From Hyaloraphidium curvatum (Eukaryota; Monoblepharomycota; Hyaloraphidiomycetes; Hyaloraphidiales; Hyaloraphidiaceae): 64,000 nucleotides of DNA. Numbering within the stretch: the stretch's first letter is position 1; each line of letters begins with the position of its first letter. The translations under genes were made by a program, and so were the position numbers. Under the pieces are notes generated by a model, which made no database searches, was not told the DNA's origin, and saw only the letters and a list, made by a program, of their open reading frames with translations. The stretch is taken from NCBI GenBank assembly GCA_025558095.1, contig JAIVFI010000013.1, positions 124,001 through 188,000 on the forward strand, read 5' to 3'. This document shows positions 31,667 to 41,417 of this stretch, piece by piece.

Positions 31667-32725
31667 ATGACTCGCTCTCACTTCTACCTCTTCGCTCTCT
31701 GCCTTGCGTCCCTCACGCTGCACGCCGCGGCCGTCGGCGGCCCCCTGGGCTCCGCCTGCACGCAGTCCGCCCCCGACGAGTGCCAGTCCGTCTGCTGCTT
31801 CCAGGGCACCTGCAGCACCTGGGACAAGTGCTTCCCCGCGCCGCAGCCCGGCCCACCCGGCGCCCCCTGCGAGGCGGGCTCCGGCTGCGGCTCCGGGTGC
31901 TGCCACGAGGGCACCTGTCACGACGCCGTCATCTGCTTCGGACGGGACCCCGCAACGACCTTCGCCCGGGACGCCTCCGAAGCCGTCCTGGAACCTCAGC
32001 CGGACCAGGCCATTGCGGCCGAGTACCCCCTGCAGCTCACTTTGAAGGACGCCGAGCCCTTCATGCACGCCTTTGCGGCGCAGGAGAACGGCCCCGATTC
32101 CGTCTCCCGCGTGCCCGCTTCCGAAGGCCAGGGCCCCGTCTCGTGGCTGCCCGACGGCCCGGCCGTCGCGGCGGCGCTGGTCGCCGCGCACGGGGAAGGA
32201 CAGGGCTCGCTGCTCCTCGAACTGGCCGGCCACCGCGCCAACGGCACCGGGTCGACCTTTGCCGCGCGGTTCGCGGACCGCTCGCAAGCCGACGAGCCCT
32301 TCGGTGGCCTCGCGGCGCTCCCGGGACTGGCTCCCGCCGTCAACACCACTCTGGTCTCCCCCACGCTCTACCTCAAGAACTGCCCCGACAACCAGGTCTT
32401 TGCGTGCTGCGCCGGCGAGTGCAACCGCGAGGGCTGCACCGTCAAGCGCCAGATGTCCTACGTCCACTGCCCTACCAACGCGATCGGATACGTCACGGGC
32501 GGTTCCTGCTGGGACAACAGGGGCGGCTGCGTGGCGTGCAGGGACGGCGAGCTCACGGACGCGTGCAACGCAAAGTACCCCGAGTGCAACGGCGCGTGCC
32601 GCAATTCCTGGGTGTCGATGGCGCCGCCGTACAGGATGTGCTGTCCGAACTTCCCGAGCACGTGCGACTCGGACTGCCCGAGGCTGCACAACCTGGACTC
32701 GAGGTGCGCGAGGTGCAAGGGATGA
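31667..32725 (+). CDS. secreted protein with CC-type cysteine repeats
   Basis: Single exon of 352 residues. A signal peptide (FALCLASLTLHAAA) is followed by two copies of a knot-like unit: C....P.ECQSVCCFQGTC..WDKCF and CEAGSGCGSGCCHEGTC..AVICF. The middle (residues about 100-220) is Ala/Gly/Pro-rich without cysteines. The C-terminal 120 residues are again very Cys-rich (about 20 Cys) with a different spacing. The CC-x2-G-x-C-x5-CF unit recurs at the end of the 5'-nucleotidase encoded convergently 125 bases downstream, so the two products probably share a localisation or partner. No enzyme motif is visible. Confidence 0.75.
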   Translation: MTRSHFYLFALCLASLTLHAAAVGGPLGSACTQSAPDECQSVCCFQGTCSTWDKCFPAPQPGPPGAPCEAGSGCGSGCCHEGTCHDAVICFGRDPATTFARDASEAVLEPQPDQAIAAEYPLQLTLKDAEPFMHAFAAQENGPDSVSRVPASEGQGPVSWLPDGPAVAAALVAAHGEGQGSLLLELAGHRANGTGSTFAARFADRSQADEPFGGLAALPGLAPAVNTTLVSPTLYLKNCPDNQVFACCAGECNREGCTVKRQMSYVHCPTNAIGYVTGGSCWDNRGGCVACRDGELTDACNAKYPECNGACRNSWVSMAPPYRMCCPNFPSTCDSDCPRLHNLDSRCARCKG

Positions 32726-32849
32726 TTAGGGAGAGGAGCTGTATATATGGTTGCAATGGGGTAAGAGGGAGTAAGTTGCGGTTTCGTTTCTTCAGCAACA
32801 TGATGCCTGGCCAAGCTTGACGTGCATGCACTGCTCGTCCCCCGCCCCC

Positions 32850-35300
32850 TTAAGCCCCGTTCGCTCCATAGCAGACCCCGTACGGATTGCAGAGCCCGTC
32901 GAAGCAGCACTGGTCGGCTCGGTTCAGCATTTGCAGCCCCGTACATTCCGCGCCGGAAACGGAAACCCACCTCCGAAGCGCACTCCGCCCCCGATGCGGA
33001 GCACCGAGCACCGAGCGGCTTCCGCGCGGCGCCGAAGCACGACTCGGTCGGAGCGCAGGCGCCATCGATGCAGCACCCGGTCGAGCACTGCAAGGGGTGG
33101 CTCGCGCCGCAGGCGGCACCGACGTCGCCGCCGGGGAAGCACGACGCGTACGGCGCGCAGGCCCCGTCCAGGCACTGCGGATCGCGCGGGATCGAGGATG
33201 AGCGGGGAGCACTCCCCGGCGGGCGTTCGACCCACGCATCCGGTTTCGGGGCACTGCCCGATCGACGACGAAGTGCAGGTCCTGGATCCTCCGGCCCACG
33301 GGCAGTCCATGCCCGCGTTGCATATCCGGCCATCCTCGGTGCTGCGCATAACGACGTCTTGGCGGATGCAGTCCATGACGGCATCGTCCAGCCGCGATAG
33401 CAGGATGCTCTCTTGGCCGCTCAGAGCCGGAGGGGGCTTCCCACGCACGGCAAAGGGGTCAGCGTGAAGGACCGGAGAAATAAGTGCCGCAACAAACCTT
33501 GAGCAACGCGTCACCTCCCGAGGCGAGGAAATCAATGGTGAGCAGGCTGTAGTTCGCGGCGGGATCGATCGCCTCCCATCCCGTGTGTACACCCGACCGG
33601 CCCTGCTCGGCGATCTGGGCCTGCGTCACCCTCTTTCCGACCGGCAGCCGGTCGTCGAACCGAAAGCGCACACCGGAGACCTGCGCAAAGGCCTTGGGGA
33701 CGTTCTTCGGGGGGCTGTAGAAGTCGTTGGTGACGTTTGGCCCCGTCGCGACAACCTCGAGCGTTTCCAGGATCTGCCGGCCGGTGTACGTTGCGCGGAC
33801 CAGGTAGTTGGCAAAGGGGAGCAGGGAGAGGATCGTGCCGACGGTGACGTTGCCTGGATCGACGGAGCTTCTCCGTCAGTTGCTTCGGCTCCCTCGTCGG
33901 CCAGTCCCTGTTGACCTCACCCTGCGGTACGTCCACCCGAAACACGCCCGAGTTGAGGATCGCCAGCCTCGACGCGGGCACGGTGCGCATCATGCAGTCG
34001 GCGACGTAGTTGCCGATCGCACAGTCGCGCGAGAAGCAGTTGTCCCGGACAAAGCCCCGTTCCGCAGTTCCAAGCACTTCTGCCGAGAGCTCGTCGAACG
34101 GCTTGCGCCATTCACGGACCTTTGCCTGGGGAAGGTTTCAGGCAGTGGGCAGGAGGCACGACGGGAGTTGGATTAAACGCACCTGGAGCACGGGGTCTTG
34201 CGGGATGCTTTGGTCCAGTAGAACAGGAGCGCCCGCGACTCCGAGCACATCGCAGTTCTCGTCGACGTCGACGTCGATCACCCCCATGTACTTGCCCGCC
34301 CACATCGCCTGGACTATGAAGGCTTGCTTGCCGTCCAGGTTCTTTTCGATGGTCGGATAAGGCCCGCCGACGGGGTCTTTGGTTGCCGCAGAGCCATTGC
34401 CGAGGAGAAGTGTGTGTGAGTGCCCGCCGATGACGACCTGCGCTCCCGACAGCTGCGCAACCATGGATTTGTCGGCCGCATAACCGATCTGACGCCCGGG
34501 AAGCAAGTGGTATCATTTGCTAATAAAGACCTGTGGCCCCCAGAAACACTCACATGGGAGACGACGACTATGCAGCTGATGTTCCGGGCCCGCAGCTCGT
34601 CAATAGCCTTCTGCACCGCGGGAAACACGCCAGAGAACGAAACGTTTGGTCCCGAGTTGGAAATGTCGGCGGTTTCGGGCGGGCTGATCCCGACGATTCC
34701 GATCTGCAGCGTGCTGTTGGCAGGCTTCACGACGGCGGAAGGTTTGACGTGCTGCCCTATGGACGGATCCTTGAAGGCAACGTTCGCTGCCACCGCGGAA
34801 GATCGGGCGAGCCGCAGCATGGGCGCAAGGCCTTCCGGGCCGTCGTCAAAGTCGTGGTTGCCAAGGGTGACGGTATCGACGCCGAGCTCGTTGAGGATTT
34901 CGGCAGTGATATTCATCCCGTGCTTCTTCCAGTAAGTATAGAATAGCGTCCCCTGGTACTCGTCTCCGGCGTCCACCAGAAGGAAAGGCTGTCCGCGAGC
35001 TGCGGCCTCGGTCCGGAGCCGGTCGACCACCGTCTTCTGGCGGGCGACGCCGCCGAAACAGCTCCCGGAGGCGCGGTCCGAGTCTATACAGTCCGTAAAG
35101 AAGGCATTGAACTCGTCGTAGTGCGCGTGCACGTCGTTGACGTGCGCGATGCGGAAGCTTGCGGCAGGGGAAGTTTGCCGCCGTTCGGCACGGCGGGGAA
35201 ACGGACCGGCCGCCGCAGGCCGGGCAAGAAAGAGGAGCAGAAGCAGATAGAGCGCTGTTCGGGCCGCTCCGGCCCGCGATTGGCCCCCGTCGTCCACCAT
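32850..35300 (-). CDS. secreted 5'-nucleotidase with CC-type cysteine repeats
   Basis: Seven exons (34554-35300, 34183-34488, 33921-34125, 33498-33853, 33236-33436, 32971-33174, 32850-32909; introns 57-67 bases) are fully phase-consistent and give 692 residues. A signal peptide starts the protein. The metallophosphatase half shows HVNDVHAHYDEF, GGVARQKT, DAGDEYQG, LGNHDFDDG and GGHSHT; the C-terminal nucleotidase half shows NSGVFRVDVP and LPFANYLV. This is the UshA/CD73 family that hydrolyses extracellular nucleotides to nucleosides and phosphate using two metals. After the catalytic part come cysteine repeats: CLDGACAPYASCF, CSTGCCIDGACAPTESCF and ECASECCFDGLCNPYGVCY. Possible functional partner in the window: the nucleoside hydrolase at 57212. 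Confidence 0.92.
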
Positions 35301-35569
35301 GATTTCGGTCTCAACACCGCCACTTCGAGTCACCCGACCCCCCGACCCTCCACCCCGGATGCCGTAAGGTCCTTCGCCTTTACATTGGTTCGTCACTGTT
35401 TGCGGTTTGCACTGCACAGGGCGTAAGGCGAAAAAAAGCCACTGCCCGCACGCAGCACACCATGTTCGGCCGCCGCCCAAGTAAGGAGTGTTAGGGCACA
35501 TATGAGTCACACGGCGCGAGAGCAACAGCTCGATTCCTGACATACATGGATAATTCTCTATGGTTCGTT
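35301..35569. other. spacer
   Basis: Promoter side of the 5'-nucleotidase and 3' side of the FAD monooxygenase, both minus strand. Nothing else recognised. Confidence 0.35.
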
Positions 35570-37144
35570 TTACTCCGCCCCTCGTCCAGCCCGTGCCGGC
35601 CAGCTTCCAAGATCGTCCAGCACCGCCCTTGCCACCCGTGCTCCGCATTCCCGTGCCCCTTGCAAATTTGCAGAAGCGGGTCCTCCCCTTAGCGCGGCAG
35701 CAGCGCCGACAACAAAGACATTGCATCCATCGGCCCAGCGTAGGTCCTCTGTGAGGTTTGGAAGACCGCCATGCAGTCCTACAGGCTGCATCTCGTATAA
35801 GCTCGCTGTCAAAGAGTTGGACAAGCAATTGAATGAGAAGCCGGTGCCCAGCCAAACGGCGTCGCAGCTCATGTCGATGTTGTTCGAGAGGCTGAGTGTC
35901 CACCGGCATCGGTGGGCTCGGTGGACGTCGGGCACCCAAGCAGCGTCGAGGACCTCGGCATCCTCAATGACACGGAGGCGTCCGTTGCTGCGATAGGGTG
36001 CTAGTGCTTCCCAGAGCAGAGGCGAGATGCTTCCACCGCCCCTGGCTTCCCTCAGCGCAGCGAGCCGAAGTTCGGGACAACTCAGGCTCCAGAAGCTCGC
36101 CAACCTCCGCATGCGGTGACCCGCGGAAAGCCATGGGTCGGCCACGTCAAAGTGTTGCACTTTGATGCGCTTCCGGGAGATGATCGACACGGTGCCGGCA
36201 AGACCTTCCGCTAGGACCCGCAGCGCTGCATGTGCGGCCGTCATCCCAGCTCCCACGATTGCAACATGGTCTCCGTTGCGCACATCAAGCTTCGTCCTTG
36301 AGTCCGAACCAAGAAGGGAGAGGTGTAGCACTGCAGGGCTTTCAGATGTGGGGCCTCCATGGAGTGGAAAGCCCGAAAATGCCTCCGGAACAATGGGGAG
36401 ACCAGGGCCCAGGGCCAGGACCAGGTGACGGCATAGGAAAACGCGTCCATCGGCGAGTTCGACCTCAATGATCTTTGACGAGCCCGAGTAGTGCTGGAGT
36501 GCATGATTTCCGCTGTGCCAACGAACGGCTTTGGCCTCCCCAGGCTCGATGAGACGGTCCAAGTTGTACCGAGCTTGAAGATTCGACAGAAAAGCACCGA
36601 AAGCTTCCGATGAGGGCACCGCAAACGGACCGGCGTATGTTCGCGTTGGCCCACTTATCGGCAGCGACTTCGTCACCGGAACAGCCCCATTCCGCAGGCC
36701 GCGCTCTGCTGCTACTTTGTAGCATGCTTCATGCAGCGCCATTGTTGATGTGGGATCGATGTGTGTGCCCACGGAAGATCGTAAGTGTTCGATGGCCAGC
36801 TCGGAAAACGCTCGCCGCCAAGACCATGCCCATGTCCCGTGGGCATCGACGACGCGAAGTGCAGACCGGTCGAGAGCCCTGCCGACGGCAGACCCGGCCC
36901 GTGCCGTGATCTCGGCGTCTCCTTTCTTGGGCACGAGGTGCGGCGGGACGGCGTCGAACCTCGCGCGTAGGGACCCGTCCGCGCGTCGGCTGAAGAGATG
37001 GCGATTCCGGGGAACCAGCGCAGCGGGGTCGTCCGCGCCGGCAGCAAAATGCAGCAGGTAAGCGACTACGGCCAGTGCTGCCGGTCCAGCGCCGACGACC
37101 AACACGTCGACGGTTTCGGTGCCGCGGGAATCGTCGGCCGACAT
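35570..37144 (-). CDS. FAD/NAD(P)-binding monooxygenase-like protein
   Basis: Single exon; from the chosen start 524 residues. The FAD Rossmann motif is VLVVGAGPAALAVVAYLL near the N-terminus; a second nucleotide-binding site is VAIVGAGMTAAHAALRVL. LALGPGLP and WLGTGFSF fit the ATG/GxGF-type motifs of N-hydroxylating and Baeyer-Villiger-like flavoproteins, and I would place it near the SidA/IucD/PvdA-like group. The frame is open to 37342; ATGs at 37267 and 37342 would add 41 or 66 residues, which include a basic, possibly targeting, leader. It lies 395 bases downstream of a methyltransferase on the same strand. Substrate unknown. Confidence 0.75.
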   Translation of the reverse strand: MSADDSRGTETVDVLVVGAGPAALAVVAYLLHFAAGADDPAALVPRNRHLFSRRADGSLRARFDAVPPHLVPKKGDAEITARAGSAVGRALDRSALRVVDAHGTWAWSWRRAFSELAIEHLRSSVGTHIDPTSTMALHEACYKVAAERGLRNGAVPVTKSLPISGPTRTYAGPFAVPSSEAFGAFLSNLQARYNLDRLIEPGEAKAVRWHSGNHALQHYSGSSKIIEVELADGRVFLCRHLVLALGPGLPIVPEAFSGFPLHGGPTSESPAVLHLSLLGSDSRTKLDVRNGDHVAIVGAGMTAAHAALRVLAEGLAGTVSIISRKRIKVQHFDVADPWLSAGHRMRRLASFWSLSCPELRLAALREARGGGSISPLLWEALAPYRSNGRLRVIEDAEVLDAAWVPDVHRAHRCRWTLSLSNNIDMSCDAVWLGTGFSFNCLSNSLTASLYEMQPVGLHGGLPNLTEDLRWADGCNVFVVGAAAALRGGPASANLQGARECGARVARAVLDDLGSWPARAGRGAE

Positions 37145-37538
37145 GCCAAGCCGAGGGAGTTGCAGGTCTTCGTGAGCCAGATACACTGGCGGCACCAGTG
37201 TTGCCGCCAGCGGTGCGTTCGGGCGGCGCTTTTGAATCGAAAAAGCTTCCGAGGTGGTTTTGCGCATTAGCACGGCGCAACTACAGGTTCCAGGACCCAT
37301 TTTCCACACGATGCTTGGACCCAAAGACCCATGGACCCACAATCCCCTAACTTCTAATCTGTCCGCTCACCCGCTATACTACACTCCTGCACGGGAGCGG
37401 GAGGCCGGCTAACTAGGCAACCTCACATCCGATCATGCGCCCCGCTTCCTTCGTTGCCACATTTCAGCAGTCAGGTCAGTCCCTCCGAGCTGTGGCCGAA
37501 ACAATCATGAAGGGGGCAGTCATCCCGACCCCCTTTCT

Positions 37539-38375
37539 TCATTGAGCATCCAGGGCTATCACGAGCTCTTCCCTTATGGCCTGTTTCATTTCCTCGCTGA
37601 ACGACCTCGTGAGCACTGCAAGTGGCCCGTTTGCCATGACTAGCGCGGCTGCCAAAGCAGGTGTTGCTCCTGGTCCACCAATGTCCAGCGACATTGTGAA
37701 CGGGGCGCAATGGACATCGTCCCATCCAGCTTCGATTAGTGCGTTCCTGATTTCCGGCTCGTCTCCAAACTGGAATGCTCGTACGACGTCCTGCGAGCTA
37801 GGCAAATCGATGCCAGCACGGGCAGCCGTCCTGATCATCGTATCGATCGCGGTACGCAGCGATGGCGATGAATGGGGACCCATCCAGACTGCAATAGCAA
37901 GCCTGCCTCCTGACTTCAGAGCGCTGTGCAGGCTCCTGAATACCGCAGCGCCATCTCGATCCGCCGGCGTGGTGCCGAATCGAGATACAAGAACGTCGGC
38001 GGGAATCGACGGGCGCCAAGAACTCAGGTCAGCGAGCACTGGCTCGAGATGCCCCGAAGCAGGCTCAACGTGGCGCCAGGCAGCGCAGTTGAACGTCGCG
38101 CCGCCGAGGTCGACGCACCAGACCAGACCTTCGGGCCCCGTCCGCCGGGCCGCCTGCAGAGCCGTCGCGACGCTGCCGCAACTGGCGTCAACAACCTTTT
38201 GGCCCAGGCCAATGTCCGCAGCGGCGAAAAGCGGAGCGTCCACAGCAGCAAGAATCGCCTCGAAGCGGTCGGCGTCGCTTGCAAGACCGGCCCACAGCGC
38301 GCCGCGGGATGCAGCGGCGCCGGCGTTCAATGGGGCAATCATTGTAGAGACGAGCACTGATGAGCGGCCGGGCAT
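37539..38375 (-). CDS. SAM-dependent methyltransferase
   Basis: Single exon of 278 residues. The class I fold is indicated by motif I QKVVDASCGSVATALQAA (a Gly-poor but correctly placed variant of VLDxGCGxG), an acidic residue ending strand 2 (VWCVDL), DVLVSRFGTTPADRDGAAVF (strand 4 region) and LKSGGRLAIAVW (motif III). The remainder, including SLRTAIDTMI and the C-terminal helices, resembles UbiE/Methyltransf_11-like enzymes. The loss of the second glycine of motif I is noted. Upstream and same strand as the FAD monooxygenase, so the two may act in one small pathway (inference). Confidence 0.75.
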   Translation of the reverse strand: MPGRSSVLVSTMIAPLNAGAAASRGALWAGLASDADRFEAILAAVDAPLFAAADIGLGQKVVDASCGSVATALQAARRTGPEGLVWCVDLGGATFNCAAWRHVEPASGHLEPVLADLSSWRPSIPADVLVSRFGTTPADRDGAAVFRSLHSALKSGGRLAIAVWMGPHSSPSLRTAIDTMIRTAARAGIDLPSSQDVVRAFQFGDEPEIRNALIEAGWDDVHCAPFTMSLDIGGPGATPALAAALVMANGPLAVLTRSFSEEMKQAIREELVIALDAQ

Positions 38376-38696
38376 GGAGGATGTTGAAGCAGAGTGTTGA
38401 GCTCAAGTCGGTGTTTGCAAACTTTCAGGCGCTCCCAAAAGATGGGGAATGGATCGGCGCCCGCCGATGGCCCGCTCTCGGACCCACAATTCGCCCGCCC
38501 CGAAACAAGGGAACCAACACAAACACTGAATACCTGTATAGGTACAGATTCCTACACCGCGACTCCAGCTTCCACGGAAGTTCAGATGGAGGAGCTGGGA
38601 CCTTGACCAGATGACGCATCGGAAGCGCCTCGAAACACATTCTGCGGCCAGCAAGACTTTCCGGCCTCTGCAACCGTCCATCGCTCAGCTCGCACG
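38376..38696. other. spacer
   Basis: About 320 bases between the methyltransferase start and the DUF3237 gene stop; nothing recognised. Confidence 0.35.
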
Positions 38697-39219
38697 TTAT
38701 CGGATCACGTAGACGTCGTAGAACGGCCCGGTCGCCACCCTGTGCCCCACGCCCACGGCCAGCACGCGGTTCATCCACATTAGCTCGGGGTCGCCGGTCT
38801 CGAACCTGATCGCGGTACGGAAGTAATAGTCTTCCGGGCTCGCTTCGCCCTTGGCCACCTGAAGAGGCGAATGAGCGGCGGCGCAGGACCTGGCAAACCG
38901 CACGGACCTTGGCAAGCACCTCCGGAGCGCCCGCCCTCACGCCGGTGTAGCTCATGAAAAACGTCTGGTCCTTGTGCGTCTTGCACACCAGCCTCACATC
39001 CATGTGCGCCGTGCCGTCCGGCTCGACCCTGAGCCAGTCCGCCGTCGTCCCGGGGACCACGGTTCCGTTCAGCGACGGGCCGGAGAAGGTGCCCGACGTG
39101 ACCGGCACCACCCTCCGTTCCCCGCCCCAGGCGGTCGCGGCGGTGGACATCTGCGGCGCGCCCACGCCGAGCGAGATGCGGAAGAGGAATTCCGTGTTGA
39201 GGGGGAGGCGGTCGGCCAT
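38697..39219 (-). CDS. DUF3237 (UPF0311) family protein
   Basis: Two exons (38908-39219 and 38697-38858, intron 49 bases with donor GTCCGT) give 157 residues, the family's usual length. Matches include TEFLFRISLGVGAPQ, SGTFSGPSLNGTVVPG, DWLRVEPDGTAHMDVR, TFFMSYTGVRAGAPEVL, and the C-terminal GEASPEDYYFRT...FETGDPELMWMNRVLAVG. DUF3237 proteins form a small beta-barrel of unknown function, common in bacteria and fungi. A donor 9 bases downstream (GTTTGC) would also keep frame, but the 49-base choice reproduces the four-residue spacing between EVLA and GE seen in the family. Confidence 0.85.
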
Positions 39220-39605
39220 TGCTGGATGTTGGTGCCGGATGTTGGGAGACACGGGGAAGGGCCCGGCGCGGCGTGCGGGTTCGGATGAAGGGAAACCTCC
39301 TCTGGGTCCGAATCGGTCGGAGGGCAGCTTCTGCTGCTGTACGCGAGTCGATAGACGAGCTGGCTCCGGGGCGGAAGCTGTTTGAGTCGGAGTGTCTCCC
39401 CAGCTGCGTCGATCGCCAACTACTGCTCTCGAACGAAACCTCGACTCCCCGGGCCCCACCGGCTTCTCAGCCCTTTCTGCATGACCATGGGCTTCCACGC
39501 ACCTCCTTTGGCCTATCAGGTTGAACTCTGCCTCTGCCCTCACTGTCGTTGATGACTATAGCAGCGGCTGGTGGAGGGTCAATGACGCAGACGAAGACAC
39601 ACTGA
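39220..39605. other. gap
   Basis: Promoter side of the DUF3237 gene; also upstream of the truncated secreted-protein fragment. No exon that could supply a start for that fragment was found. Confidence 0.35.
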
Positions 39606-39860
39606 CTCCATTTTGAATCATCCGCGGGTACCCTCGAGGCCTACACCTTCACCCAGTCCGATTGCGGATCCAACATCTTAGGGGCGCCTTCGACAAACCC
39701 GTACGCGTCCGGCGGCACTCCAGGAACCTGCTTCCCTGTCTACGGTCACACGAGCGCCTTCATATTCGGGTCAAACTGCAACACACTGAGCAGGTATTAC
39801 GCAAACGCCACCTGCACCAACACACCTACGGTTGGCACCATCACGGTCCCGTTTGCTTGA
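39606..39860 (+). pseudogene. truncated copy of a secreted cysteine-rich protein
   Basis: An 84-codon stretch immediately after an in-frame TGA (39603), with no ATG and no AG acceptor between that stop and the coding-like sequence. It reads GTLEAYTFTQSDCGSN... and ends with GTCFPVYGHTSAFIFGSNCN, then YYANATC, then VGTITVPFA and a stop. The last 45 residues align with the C-terminus of the secreted protein at 23081-23747 (shared G-x-C-x-P, S-x-x-FG-x-x-CN, C-T, TIT-x-PF). Most likely a 5'-truncated duplicate. An unannotated upstream exon joined by a non-canonical acceptor is the alternative. Confidence 0.55.
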
Positions 39861-40079
39861 AGCCCACCCCGAACTCCGATGGTTATCCCCAAGGCGTCGA
39901 CCCAATAAGGGACGTCGCGACGGGAGGAAGAGGCACTGTCGGCAGACAAAACCATTATTGTGGCGCACGTTTAAGCTGTTACGTTACATTGGGAGTCGAA
40001 TCTGAGGTATCGCAGATCCAGAAGATCAAAGGCTGCTCTACTCTCCGTATCCAAAGGCACGACGCCGCAGCGGCCGCGA

Positions 40080-41096
40080 TCAGCTTTCCGCGGCCTCGAC
40101 GACCCACAGCTCGCCTTCCTCCTTGCTCATCCTCCCCGCCACCTTCCGCCTGATCCCCGGTCCCCACCCTCTGGGAACGTCGTCCGCGAGCTGGAGCACC
40201 TCCACGCCCAGCGAGTCCTCGAACGCCGTCTCCAGACGGGGCTGCCTCCTCCGGTTGCGGGTGCGAGGTACCGTCGAGCGCTTATGCCGCTTGTGCGGGG
40301 TCGACACGGCATGGCGCAGGCGGACCTCCTCCTCATGCTGCGCGATCTTGCGCCCCTCCTCGGCCTCGTCCTCGTCCGTCTCGGCGGCGGGCTGCTTCGC
40401 ATGGTCGCCGTCTGCGGCGGTCATGTGCTCCTCCTCCTCGTGCTTCATTTCCTCGGGGCGCACCATGCCGGGGCCGCGGTAGGCCGAGCCGGCGTACCGG
40501 TCCGCAATGTCCGTGAGGTCGTCGTCCTTGCCGTGCACGGCGGGGGTCCCCTGCGGCGCCGGTGGCGCTTCCCCGGGAGTTGCAGGCAGAGAGGGTGCGG
40601 AAGCGGGACCTTCGAGCAGGGCTCCCGAGGCCAGATCAGTGATTTGGACCCCCCTGGGCCGGGAAATCGCCGCCAGCGAAAGGAGCAGGATCGCCCCCGT
40701 AAACAGCCCCGCCGCGAGGAACAGCGCGCCCCGCCTGGACGGCCTGTCGCGCTTGGTGCCCTCGACGTCGTAGTCCGAGCCCTTCTTCGCCCAGCCGGCG
40801 GCGTTGGGCGAGTGCGCGAGCATGTCCCCGGGCACGGCGAGGAACGGCACCGCCTCGGCCGCAGGCGACCCCTTGCGCAGCGACGGCGGGAGCGGCGGTT
40901 TCGACGACTCGTCGAAATCGAGGCCGACGGATTGCAGCGAGGGCGCCGCGGACGCGGGCGAGACCGGGGATGCGCCGCCCTCGTCGGCCGAGTACGAGTG
41001 CCGCACGACGCCGACTGCGAGCGACGACGCCGTGCCGCGCGCCGCGCCGAGCAGCGGCGCCGGCGGCGGCGGAGCGGAGGCCGACGGAGAGGGCAT
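40080..41096 (-). CDS. single-pass membrane protein, unrecognised
   Basis: Single exon of 338 residues. A 120-residue Pro/Ser/Ala-rich N-terminal part ends in KRDRPSRRGA, followed by one TM helix (LFLAAGLFTGAILLLSLAAI), which by the positive-inside rule makes a type II protein with the C-terminus outside or lumenal. The C-terminal part is highly charged: acidic around KHEEEEHMTAADGDHA and ETDEDEAEEG, then very basic (STPHKRHKRSTVPRTRNRRRQPR), and ends in a short folded-looking segment (SLGVEVLQLADDVP). No family recognised; reminiscent of a stalk-like membrane protein. Confidence 0.6.
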   Translation of the reverse strand: MPSPSASAPPPPAPLLGAARGTASSLAVGVVRHSYSADEGGASPVSPASAAPSLQSVGLDFDESSKPPLPPSLRKGSPAAEAVPFLAVPGDMLAHSPNAAGWAKKGSDYDVEGTKRDRPSRRGALFLAAGLFTGAILLLSLAAISRPRGVQITDLASGALLEGPASAPSLPATPGEAPPAPQGTPAVHGKDDDLTDIADRYAGSAYRGPGMVRPEEMKHEEEEHMTAADGDHAKQPAAETDEDEAEEGRKIAQHEEEVRLRHAVSTPHKRHKRSTVPRTRNRRRQPRLETAFEDSLGVEVLQLADDVPRGWGPGIRRKVAGRMSKEEGELWVVEAAES

Positions 41097-41417
41097 GGGG
41101 GTGCCGGGATTCGGATCAACAAACAGAGGGATTCGGAGTGTCGCGTGCGGGTCGCGTCCCGGCCCCAGCCCAAACTCCGCTCGCGTCCCGATCCCGCCAA
41201 ACTGCGGGCGCTGGACAAGGTAGTTGCTGCGATCGAAGAATGCTTGAGGGCATTCAAATGACAGGATACTCAACAGCGGCCCTAGGAGCGCCCAGCTCGG
41301 CACCAGAGGCACTCCATCGAAGGACACCCTGATCAACACAAGACACAGGCCGCGATGCCCCGGCAAACACTCCATCTGATCCCTTCCCCGCGTAAACATC
41401 CTCTCCACCAAGCTCCA
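41097..41417. other. spacer
   Basis: About 320 bases between two minus-strand genes; should contain the promoter of the type II membrane protein. Nothing recognised. Confidence 0.35.

Noticed and set aside
30686-32689. Minus-strand open frame of 667 codons
   Set aside because: Overlaps the secreted Cys-rich gene and the thioesterase in another frame; only low-complexity Gly/Arg/Ala sequence.
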